Below are positions 16,581 to 23,829 of a stretch of DNA of 32,178 bases, in pieces (the first letter of the stretch is position 1; each line of letters begins with the position of its first letter). Source of the stretch: an uncultured Victivallis sp. (GTDB lineage: Bacteria; Verrucomicrobiota; Lentisphaeria; Victivallales; Victivallaceae); assembly GCA_944389815.1 (NCBI GenBank), contig CALXNS010000060.1, positions 1-32,178 on the forward strand, read 5' to 3'. Both the position numbers and the translations under genes were made by a program. The notes beneath the pieces are model-generated. The model searched no databases. It saw only the letters and a program-made list of their open reading frames with translations, and was not told where the DNA came from.

Positions 16581-16608
16581 TCACAAAAGGTTTTTCAATA
16601 TCACAAAA
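16581..16608. promoter_or_regulatory. Tandem direct repeats, likely AraC-family operator
   Basis: TCACAAAA occurs at 16581-16588 and again at 16601-16608, a period of exactly 20 bp (two turns), in the same orientation. AraC-family dimers bind such tandem half-sites. The second copy ends 17 bp before the -35 of the divergent thuA promoter, an activating position. Confidence 0.55.
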
Positions 16609-16625
16609 TACAATAAAAAAGAAGC

Positions 16626-16653
16626 TTGTTTTTCCTGTTTATGCTTCTATACT
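16626..16653 (+). promoter_or_regulatory. Promoter of the thuA/Gfo-Idh operon
   Basis: TTGTTT (16626-16631), a 16-bp spacer and TATACT (16648-16653), with transcription expected near 16660. The weak -35 next to upstream direct repeats fits an activator-dependent promoter. Confidence 0.55.
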
Positions 16654-16696
16654 AAATTATAGATCCAGAAACCCCAGTCACAATAAGGAGGGAAAG

Positions 16697-17479
16697 ATGA
16701 ATAAGATCAACGTCACCATCTGGAATGAATTCCGTCACGAAAAGGAACATGAGGCCATTCGGAAAATCTATCCGGAAGGCATTCACGGCGCAATCGCCCG
16801 CGGCATCGCCGCCGATGATTTGAACATCCGCCTCGCGTCGCTCGACGAACCCGATCACGGCCTGAGCGACGAGGTGATCGCCACGACGGATGTCTTGATC
16901 TGGTGGGGACACTGCGCCCACGGCGAGGTGCGTGACGAGATTGTGGCGAAAGTGCACAAACGTGTGCTTGAAGGAATGGGATTGATCGTACTGCATTCGG
17001 GACACTTCTCGAAGATCTTCCGGGCGGTGACCGGTTGCAGCTGTTCGCTCAAGTGGCGCGAGGCCGGCGAGAAGGAACGGCTCTGGAACATTGCGCCGTT
17101 CCATCCGATTACTCAGGGAATCGGAGAGTATTTCGAACTGGAGCACGAGGAAATGTACGGCGAGCGTTTCGACATTCCCGAGGACGGCAAGCTCATCTTC
17201 ATAAGCTGGTTCGAAGGCGGCAACGTCTTCCGCAGCGGAGTGACGTTCGAACGCGGTTACGGGAAGATTTTCTATTTCCAGCCCGGGCACGAATCGTATT
17301 CGAACTTCTACAATGAAAACGTGCTGCGCGTCATCGGCAATGCGGTTCGCTGGGCGCGTCCGGTCTTCTTCCGCGAAATGGGTGCGCCGTGTTATCCCGC
17401 GCTGGAAGAGATTCGTTCGATCGATCCCGCCGCCGTCAAGGCCGGGGTGATGCAGAACGCCGACGGAAGCAATAAGTAA
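16697..17479 (+). CDS. ThuA-family protein
   Basis: The 260-aa product matches the ThuA (trehalose utilisation) family, which has a class I glutamine amidotransferase-like flavodoxin fold. Visible segments are [24 protein letters not shown] (66-79), [14 protein letters not shown] (95-108) and the C-terminal [16 protein letters not shown]. Members take part in oxidation of disaccharides to keto-sugars together with Gfo/Idh dehydrogenases, and one is encoded next. No signal peptide is present. AGGAGG lies six bases before the ATG. It is the first gene of a two-gene operon, divergent from an AraC-type regulator. The sugar substrate cannot be told from the sequence. Confidence 0.92.
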   Translation: MNKINVTIWNEFRHEKEHEAIRKIYPEGIHGAIARGIAADDLNIRLASLDEPDHGLSDEVIATTDVLIWWGHCAHGEVRDEIVAKVHKRVLEGMGLIVLHSGHFSKIFRAVTGCSCSLKWREAGEKERLWNIAPFHPITQGIGEYFELEHEEMYGERFDIPEDGKLIFISWFEGGNVFRSGVTFERGYGKIFYFQPGHESYSNFYNENVLRVIGNAVRWARPVFFREMGAPCYPALEEIRSIDPAAVKAGVMQNADGSNK

Positions 17480-17526
17480 AAAAGATTCGGATTGTCACGC
17501 AGGAAAATCAATCAGGAGAAGAAATC

Positions 17527-18591
17527 ATGGCGAAGTTGAAGGCAGCGGTCATCGGACTTGGAATGGGATACAATCATCTCCGCGGTTACATGACCCACCC
17601 CGACGTCGAAGTGGTCGCCGTCGCCGACCGGATGGCGGAACGGCGCGAACGGGCGAAGCAGGAGTTTCAGATCGGGAAGATTTACGAGGAAGGGATCGAC
17701 TTGATCCGGAATGAAAAATTCGACATTCTCTCGGTCGCCGTTCCGAATAATCAGCACAAGGATCTCACCATCGCCGGTTTGAAGGCCGGCGCCCATGTTC
17801 TCTGTGAAAAACCGATGGCGATGAATGCCGCCGAGGCCGAGGAGATGCTCAAAGTCGCGAACGCGTGCGGAAAACAGCTCGGAATCGACTTCAGTTATCG
17901 TTTCACGCCGCAGTCGCGGGCGATGAAGGCGCTGGTGGAGGAGGGGCGTCTGGGCGAAATTTATTACGCCCGCAGCGTCTGGCTCCGCCGCCGCGGCGTG
18001 CCCGGCGGCACCGGTTCCGGTTTCAACACCGAGGGGGCGTCCGGGTCGTGGTTTTACGACAAGACGCAGTCCGGCGGCGGACCGTTGATCGATCTCGGCG
18101 TGCACCGGCTCGATCTGGCGCTCTGGATGATGGGGTATCCGGAACCGATGTGGGTGATGGGAAGCACCTACAACCGGATTGCGCCGGGGTTGGTCAAAAA
18201 TTATACGGTCGAGGATTTCGCCTGTGCGATGATCAAGTTCCGCAACGGCGCAACGCTCGAACTCGATGCGTCGTGGGCCGGAAACATCCGGGAAAATGAA
18301 CAGATGTCCACCCGGCTGCTCGGTGACAAGGGCGGGATTTATCAATACAATCTCAGCGAGGGTTACACCTACGACGTCGAATATTATCAGGAGATCGACG
18401 GCAAGCAGTATGACTGCAAACTTCATCCGCCGGTGCCGGAAGTGCGCAGCGCGTATCACATGTTCGTCGACGCCGTGCGCGACGGCAAGCCCTTCATGGC
18501 GACCGGAGAGCAGGGATTGACGGTCATGCGCATTCTCGATGCGATTTACGAATCGGCCGCGACCGGAAAACCGGTTGAATTCCAACGCTGA
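17527..18591 (+). CDS. Gfo/Idh/MocA-family NAD(P)-dependent sugar dehydrogenase
   Basis: The 354-aa product has an N-terminal Rossmann domain: VIGLGMGYNHLRG (8-20) for the dinucleotide, Asp34 after the second strand (VVAVAD, suggesting NAD preference), and EKP with catalytic Lys95 (VLCEKPMAMN). The C-terminal substrate domain has GGGPLIDLGVHRLDLALW with Asp189 and His193, the other catalytic residues. The family oxidises or epimerises sugars and polyols. It follows the thuA-like gene by 47 bp with GGAGAAG as ribosome site, so the pair likely converts one sugar together. It has no signal peptide and is cytoplasmic. The substrate is unknown; an oxidised disaccharide is a reasonable guess from the ThuA partner. 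Confidence 0.94.
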   Translation: MAKLKAAVIGLGMGYNHLRGYMTHPDVEVVAVADRMAERRERAKQEFQIGKIYEEGIDLIRNEKFDILSVAVPNNQHKDLTIAGLKAGAHVLCEKPMAMNAAEAEEMLKVANACGKQLGIDFSYRFTPQSRAMKALVEEGRLGEIYYARSVWLRRRGVPGGTGSGFNTEGASGSWFYDKTQSGGGPLIDLGVHRLDLALWMMGYPEPMWVMGSTYNRIAPGLVKNYTVEDFACAMIKFRNGATLELDASWAGNIRENEQMSTRLLGDKGGIYQYNLSEGYTYDVEYYQEIDGKQYDCKLHPPVPEVRSAYHMFVDAVRDGKPFMATGEQGLTVMRILDAIYESAATGKPVEFQR

Positions 18592-18612
18592 CCCGGAGTC
18601 TTGACGACTCTG

Positions 18613-18660
18613 CGCGCTTCCGCCGGATCAACTCAATTCCGGCGGGGGCGCGTTTTTTTT
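18613..18660 (+). terminator. Rho-independent terminator after the Gfo/Idh gene
   Basis: CGCGC plus CCGCCGG (18613-18626) pairs with CCGGCGG plus GCGCG (18639-18652), followed by TTTTTTTT. It lies between convergent genes and is oriented for the plus-strand operon. Confidence 0.9.
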
Positions 18661-18677
18661 CGGGAACGGGGGGGCGG

Positions 18678-20030
18678 TCATTCTTCGGGCGGAGGGTTCT
18701 CCACACGGCGGATGTTCCGGAAGATGAAGGCGATCAACGCCACTGCGAGCAGAACCGCAACCGCGGAGAACACCCACTCCGGATCGAATCCGAGGCCGCC
18801 GGAGCCGGCCGGGTTGAAATGCGGATTCTGCTGCGGAACCCCCGGTTGGAATTCATTGAACGCGAGTTCCGCCGGATCGATGCCCGCCAGGGTACGCTCC
18901 AGATCGTAGTCGCCCGGCTCGACGCCGTTTCCGGCGTAATAAAGCCGGTTCGGAATTGTCGTACCGAGTGTGACCAGATGGTACACCGGTCCGCAGCCCA
19001 GCAGCGTGATTTTTTCCAGTGGCGGATTGTCATTGTTTTGAATCGTCAGGCGGCAGACGCCGAACCGTTGTTCTCCGGCAAAATCGACCTTCGCCGAATG
19101 GCGGGAAAATTTCGGAATCGAGACGCTTTCCAGTTGCGCCCGGTAATGAATCCGACCGTCTTCCGTTTCGAAATCGGCCCGGCGGCTGAAGTTCGCGGTT
19201 TCACTTGCAAGTTCCAGGCGCGTGAGTGGAATGTTGCGGCAATCAAAGCGGATCACTGTGGTTTTTTCCGCCGGATTCGTGGTGATGTCGAGAATTTCCA
19301 GTTTTCGGGATACTTCCTCCGGATGGCTGGAAACATTTACCGACTCCCGGAAACTTAATTCCACGTCGTCGATTTTCAGTTCCCGGAAAAGTATTTCACG
19401 CTCTTCGGTACGGTTAATGGTCTTTCCATTACTTGTGACTCGTCGCAGCGGTGAAAGGTAATCTTCTCCGTAATTATCGATTTCGATCCTGAGTTCCCGG
19501 TAATGTCCCTCGGGGAGTTCAAACGAAACGCTGCGCAGCGCAAAACGCGGATTGCGGTCGAAAAACGGTTGATCCTGAACCAGCACCTTCCACGCTTCGC
19601 CGTCGCCTCCGCTCCTTCCGAAAATCGAAACCTTTTTTTCGAAGTTGCGTTCCCCGGTGCGGATGGTCAGAAAATTGACGCGGCATCCGAGACTGCCCTC
19701 ATCTCCGACTGTAACGTGAAGAATCGCTTTTTTATCTTCCAGTTCAAATGATTTCACCACGCCATGAACCGCTATGCTGCGAATCGCTTTCCCGGGGACG
19801 AACTCCTGCTGACGCAGGAACGGTATCTCCCGGCCGTCCCGCGTGTAAAGACGCATATCATCCGGCGAGGCGATCTTTTCCCAGACGGCGTCATTCAACG
19901 GGATCGAATTCAGTTGCGTATCGACTCTTTTTTCCGGCGGGGAGAGTTTCATGAAAAAACGGTAATCCTCCGGAGACGCCCCGAACAATGTTCCGGCACA
20001 GAACAGCATGGCCATCAGGAAATTCTTCAT
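18678..20030 (-). CDS. DUF3999-type secreted/membrane-anchored protein
   Basis: The 450-aa product has a signal peptide (1-18, LFCAGTLFGA), a long beta-rich extracytoplasmic region and one C-terminal transmembrane segment (about 415-438; VFSAVAVLLAVALIAFIF) with a short basic tail. PLNDAVWEKIASPDDMRLYTRDGREIPF matches the start of DUF3999 proteins, usually encoded beside DUF2339 proteins as here. The ATG at 20030 overlaps the DUF2339 stop by 4 bp, with AAGGA upstream, so the two are translationally coupled and probably form a complex. No catalytic motif is visible. The function of the family is unknown; an envelope role is inferred from topology. Confidence 0.85.
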   Translation of the reverse strand: MKNFLMAMLFCAGTLFGASPEDYRFFMKLSPPEKRVDTQLNSIPLNDAVWEKIASPDDMRLYTRDGREIPFLRQQEFVPGKAIRSIAVHGVVKSFELEDKKAILHVTVGDEGSLGCRVNFLTIRTGERNFEKKVSIFGRSGGDGEAWKVLVQDQPFFDRNPRFALRSVSFELPEGHYRELRIEIDNYGEDYLSPLRRVTSNGKTINRTEEREILFRELKIDDVELSFRESVNVSSHPEEVSRKLEILDITTNPAEKTTVIRFDCRNIPLTRLELASETANFSRRADFETEDGRIHYRAQLESVSIPKFSRHSAKVDFAGEQRFGVCRLTIQNNDNPPLEKITLLGCGPVYHLVTLGTTIPNRLYYAGNGVEPGDYDLERTLAGIDPAELAFNEFQPGVPQQNPHFNPAGSGGLGFDPEWVFSAVAVLLAVALIAFIFRNIRRVENPPPEE

Positions 20031-22516
20031 GACTGATCCTTCTTCTGTTGCTTTTCCTCCCGCTCCGACGGCGGCAGGAATAATTGCTCCACACGCATGT
20101 AGGCGAATGCTCCGACGAAAAACAGCAGCCCCATCGCCGAAAAAGCCAGTACCCGGTAGAGCGCAGGAAGGTTCGACAAATCGAACAGCAGCGCCTTGAG
20201 CGCCGCCAGCGCGAAAAGGCCGAGCCCGCAGAACCGCATCGCTTTGAGGCGGAATCGGATTCCGCAGATCAAAAGGATCAATGCATACAACGCCCATAAT
20301 ACCGACAGCGCGCCGGAAGCGAACTCCGGCAGATAGAGCGACAATCCCCGGTAAAGTTCGGCACTGCTGTAACAGAAATAGAGCACTCCGGCCATGATGG
20401 CGAAAAATCCGGCGTAAGAGTTCCTGCGGAACTCCTCTCCCTTCCGAGCATTGTGAATGCTCAGCGCCTTCGCAATCACCGCCAGCCCGGCGCAGTAGAT
20501 GAGGAAACCTGCCAGGCGGAAGGCGCAGTCAAGCTGATATGTTGAATGTATTCCGGTTGCAAATGCCAGCCGGATCAGATCGACCGTCGCCGCAATCGCC
20601 GCCGCGGCCATCCAGGGACGCAATGCCGCGCCGTGGCCGAAACGGCGGCCGCATTGGAACATGAAGCCGAGCATTACGAAATAGAGGATCGCCGAAGGCA
20701 GGATTGAAAGCACCTCTTCGGGGAAGAGCGGGCATTTCGCAATTTCAATCCGGAAGAGAGTGAAGAGGAAAATCGCCGCCGCCCAGAGGAACGTTTCTTC
20801 GATTGCAACCGTGCGGCGCGCATCGAGCATGGCAGGTTCATCGGCACACACCGCCTCCGGCCGGGAGGTGCGCGTACCGCGTTTCAAAATGAAAAAGCCT
20901 GCGAGGAGCGCCAGCGACAAACTGCCGAGTGATACGCTGCGATCGATCAAGCCTTCAAAATAATTTTCCGTATGCCGACAGACATTTTCAAGCAGGACGA
21001 CGGCGCGCAGCCCGGCGATCCAATAGAGGAGCAATGCGATATTCGTCAGAAATCCGCTGCCGGTATGGGTGCCCAGATAGAGCGTTGCCGCCGCCTGCAC
21101 CGCCCACGCGGCCGTGATCCAGTGCCCGGAGAGCAGCAGCGGAAAGGTCAGCGCCACCGCTGCCGAGGAGAAGGCCAGCAGTGCGGGATAAAGATTGCGG
21201 TCACGCACCCGCAACCGCGTGCATGCGAGGAACTCCAGCGAGAAAACCAGCGCGGCGAAGAGTGTGATTCCCGCCGCGTAACGCGACGCCGGAAATGTTT
21301 CCTGTGTCGCCGGGATCAGAATCGATAGGAAAATTGTGCCGTTCGCCGCCAGCAGCAGAATTTCCAGCAGCGTCACCTTGAGTTTGTGCAGCAGCGAATA
21401 GAAGAGCGGCAGTAAACTGAAAAGCACGAAGAAGACGCAGCCGAACCCCGCCAGTTGCCAGTAATCCGCCCGCAGTTGCGGATCGAAATAACGGTGTACG
21501 GCTCCGGCGAAAATTGCGTAATGGAGAATGAATGCGACGAAGTTCAAAAGCCGCCAGTTCCGATAGAAGGACAAAAAGAGCGACCCCGCTCCGATGAGCA
21601 GCAGATAACAGAAAAGTTCCGGCAATTGTTTCGCCCCGCTTGACAACAGAATCGGCGTGAAGTAGCCGCCGATCACCGCGACGAGGGCCACAAAGAGCGA
21701 ATTCTGCCGCAGCGCCAGCAGCGCCCCGGCGATCGTGATGAGTACCATCAGCGCAAATGCGCCGGATGCGGGCAGAAATTTGTAGATCGACGCGGCGGCG
21801 AAGATGGCGAAATAGAGCGTCACCACCCCGATCCCCGACAGCCCGGTCCCGAGCAGCCGGTAACGAATTGATTTCACAAGCCGGCATCCGGCGCCGACGA
21901 TGGTGATTCCGAGCAGAATGACTCCGGCAATCCGCAGTTGCGGGGAAACAAGGTTGTTGTCATGCGAATATTTGACGAAGAAACCGATTCCGATCAGGAG
22001 CAGTACGACTGCGCAGCGAACCAGCCAGACCGTGGCGACGGCGTACTCCACCGCGACCCGGCGCGGCCGGAATTCCTCGCCGACGACGATCCAGTTCCAG
22101 ATTTTGCGGCATGCTTCCGCCGCGCGCCGCTCGAATTCCGAAGGAACCAACTTCGGACGGATTTTCCGCTTTGAGGACGGCGCAGTCGCAGTCGCCGCCG
22201 CTGCCGGTGGAACGGTGGAATTTTCCGGCTGCGAAATGGAATTGGAGGGTGCCGTTGGAATCGGGATGGGGACAGGATCCGCTTCAAATGCGTGTTTCGG
22301 AACGGGTTCCGGTACGCGGATAGGTTTCGGCGGAGCGTGCGGCGGTGTTTCTTCGGGAGCCCCGGATAATCCGCCGCGGCGTTCCAGGAGTTCAAGTTGT
22401 TCAGTCAGTTTCGTTGCGGCAATGCGACAGGCGCGCGCGGCGGAGATGACATTCACCAGCAGCAGGATGATTCCAATGAGCAAACTCAGGAATAAAATCA
22501 TGATGATGATTCCCAT
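20027..22516 (-). CDS. DUF2339 polytopic membrane protein
   Basis: The 829-aa product has one N-terminal membrane segment (ILFLSLLIGIILLLVNVI) and a short helical, coiled-coil-like stretch. A ~70-residue proline- and serine-rich cytoplasmic linker follows, then some twenty or more hydrophobic segments to the end, starting after a conserved-looking WNWIVVGE motif. This layout is that of DUF2339. The function is unknown; suggestions for the family centre on envelope or polysaccharide handling, without proof. AAGGAG lies seven bases before the ATG. It is the first gene of the DUF2339-DUF3999 operon behind a good promoter at 22577-22605. Confidence 0.88.
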   Translation of the reverse strand: MGIIIMILFLSLLIGIILLLVNVISAARACRIAATKLTEQLELLERRGGLSGAPEETPPHAPPKPIRVPEPVPKHAFEADPVPIPIPTAPSNSISQPENSTVPPAAAATATAPSSKRKIRPKLVPSEFERRAAEACRKIWNWIVVGEEFRPRRVAVEYAVATVWLVRCAVVLLLIGIGFFVKYSHDNNLVSPQLRIAGVILLGITIVGAGCRLVKSIRYRLLGTGLSGIGVVTLYFAIFAAASIYKFLPASGAFALMVLITIAGALLALRQNSLFVALVAVIGGYFTPILLSSGAKQLPELFCYLLLIGAGSLFLSFYRNWRLLNFVAFILHYAIFAGAVHRYFDPQLRADYWQLAGFGCVFFVLFSLLPLFYSLLHKLKVTLLEILLLAANGTIFLSILIPATQETFPASRYAAGITLFAALVFSLEFLACTRLRVRDRNLYPALLAFSSAAVALTFPLLLSGHWITAAWAVQAAATLYLGTHTGSGFLTNIALLLYWIAGLRAVVLLENVCRHTENYFEGLIDRSVSLGSLSLALLAGFFILKRGTRTSRPEAVCADEPAMLDARRTVAIEETFLWAAAIFLFTLFRIEIAKCPLFPEEVLSILPSAILYFVMLGFMFQCGRRFGHGAALRPWMAAAAIAATVDLIRLAFATGIHSTYQLDCAFRLAGFLIYCAGLAVIAKALSIHNARKGEEFRRNSYAGFFAIMAGVLYFCYSSAELYRGLSLYLPEFASGALSVLWALYALILLICGIRFRLKAMRFCGLGLFALAALKALLFDLSNLPALYRVLAFSAMGLLFFVGAFAYMRVEQLFLPPSEREEKQQKKDQS

Positions 22517-22564
22517 AAACGGTCTCCTTCCGTCGTTTTCGCTCCGAAGTTACAGGGAATTCAT

Positions 22565-22607
22565 GGTTGCAATTTCACTATATCACACCGAATAAGTATT
22601 TGCAACC
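22565..22607. repeat. Inverted repeat flanking the DUF2339 promoter
   Basis: GGTTGCAA (22565-22572) and TTGCAACC (22600-22607) are perfect 8-bp arms. One covers the -35 and the other the expected start point, so this is a possible two-site operator. The -35 hexamer TTGCAA is itself palindromic, which accounts for part of the match. Confidence 0.4.
22577..22605 (-). promoter_or_regulatory. Promoter of the DUF2339-DUF3999 operon
   Basis: On the minus strand TTGCAA (22600-22605), a 17-bp spacer and TATAGT (22577-22582) put the transcription start near 22570, about 55 bases before the ATG. It is one of the best matches to sigma70 elements in the window. Confidence 0.65.
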
Positions 22608-22702
22608 GATCCACTGCAGTTTCGGAAAAATTCCGTTGCCGCCGGAATCGATTTGCGGCAGGCGGAGCGTCACTCTTCTCCGGAGGGCGGCTGTCGGCCG
22701 TC

Positions 22703-22754
22703 GGGGGGGGAGGGAACATTCAGGGGTGGTGGTGTGGGGGAGGGGGAAGGGGAG
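22703..22754 (-). other. C-rich, G-poor transcript segment after the URO-D gene (possible rut site)
   Basis: The plus strand is a run of G-tracts (eight, three, four, five, five and four Gs). RNA from the GH38/URO-D operon would thus be C-rich and unstructured here, the classic substrate for Rho loading. No rho-independent hairpin follows the URO-D stop. The plus strand could also fold as a G-quadruplex. Confidence 0.35.
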
Positions 22755-22766
22755 TACTCCAACGGA

Positions 22767-23789
22767 TTAAAAATATTCCTCGAAGAGTTTTCGAAAAAGT
22801 TTGTAATTTTCCAGCGAACACGCCGGCGGCGTCTGGTGATCCGGCATCGGAATGTAACCACCGGAACGGACGACCGGAAGAATCCGTTCGAATTCCCGCC
22901 GCATGGCCGCTTCTCCCAGATGCATGATGGTTTTGTCGAACCCGCCGAGCAGCAGAAAATCCGGATGATTCTTCCGGATTTCATTCAAATCCACCCCCGC
23001 CATCCGTTCGAGCGGCGCGATGCCTTCCACGCCGATCTCCCGGCACCAGTCGATGACTTCGGTGATGTCGCCGTCCGAATCCATGAGCGGGTGAATATTG
23101 TAATGTTTCAGCAGCGGAACGAGTTCCCGGTAGAACGGCGCACACACTTCGTCGAACTTCTCCTTCGACAGCATCGGTCCGTGATTGTAGGACAAATCTT
23201 CCCCCAGCAGCAAAATGTCGGGCGTGATGATTTCAAACATCGCTGGCAGAAGCGTCCGATACCATTCAAGAAGATCGCGATTCATCTCGCAAAGCAGTTC
23301 CGGCTGGTCGTAGAACGCGTACAAATGCCCTTCGATCCCGAGCAATGTGCGCGGAAACCAGAAGAAGCCGTCCAGCCACATCCACAGCGCCATCCGTCCC
23401 TGTTCTTTGAGTGCGGCAAGTTTTTGCAGATATTCCGGCGCAACGACTTCCGCCGGGAAAAGATATTTTTTGAAACGGCGATATTCCTGCGCATCCTTGA
23501 CATACGCTCCGTCGGGCGCTGGCGGCGGTGCCGCATCACTGATCGGCCGGGGCCAGAGTATTCGGAAAGGATCCAGTCCGAGGGCATCGCCGATTTCGCC
23601 TTCCGCCGGAATCACCGGCATGCCCGGCGCGTACCAGCGGACGTTGCGCAACCGGGGATCGAGTCCGTCGGCATGCCAGCGATCGAGGGTTTTGTCCCAC
23701 CAGCAGCCCCATTCCAATCTTGGCATGCGGTCAGGGGGGCGAAATTCAAGAACCGCTTTGATTGCTTCACTGATATTCATCTGCGGCAT
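22767..23789 (-). CDS. Uroporphyrinogen decarboxylase (URO-D) superfamily protein
   Basis: The 340-aa product has the URO-D/methyltransferase TIM-barrel pattern: ALWMWLDGFFWFPRTLLG (134-151), FYDQPELLCEMNRDLLEWY, PDILLLGEDLSYNHGPMLS (190-208), IHPLMDSDGDITEVIDW and GVEGIAPLERMAGVDLNEI. The HxC zinc motif of cobamide methyltransferases is absent, and haem synthesis is unlikely in this setting. Many such paralogues occur in Lentisphaerota and Planctomycetes beside glycosidases, where the substrate is unknown. GGAG lies seven bases before the ATG. It follows a GH38 gene by 40 bp on the same strand and is likely co-transcribed. Family confident, role open. Confidence 0.88.
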   Translation of the reverse strand: MPQMNISEAIKAVLEFRPPDRMPRLEWGCWWDKTLDRWHADGLDPRLRNVRWYAPGMPVIPAEGEIGDALGLDPFRILWPRPISDAAPPPAPDGAYVKDAQEYRRFKKYLFPAEVVAPEYLQKLAALKEQGRMALWMWLDGFFWFPRTLLGIEGHLYAFYDQPELLCEMNRDLLEWYRTLLPAMFEIITPDILLLGEDLSYNHGPMLSKEKFDEVCAPFYRELVPLLKHYNIHPLMDSDGDITEVIDWCREIGVEGIAPLERMAGVDLNEIRKNHPDFLLLGGFDKTIMHLGEAAMRREFERILPVVRSGGYIPMPDHQTPPACSLENYKLFRKLFEEYF

Positions 23790-23829
23790 TTTCTTTCTCC
23801 GTTATTTCAATTCATTCCGTGGCATCTCT

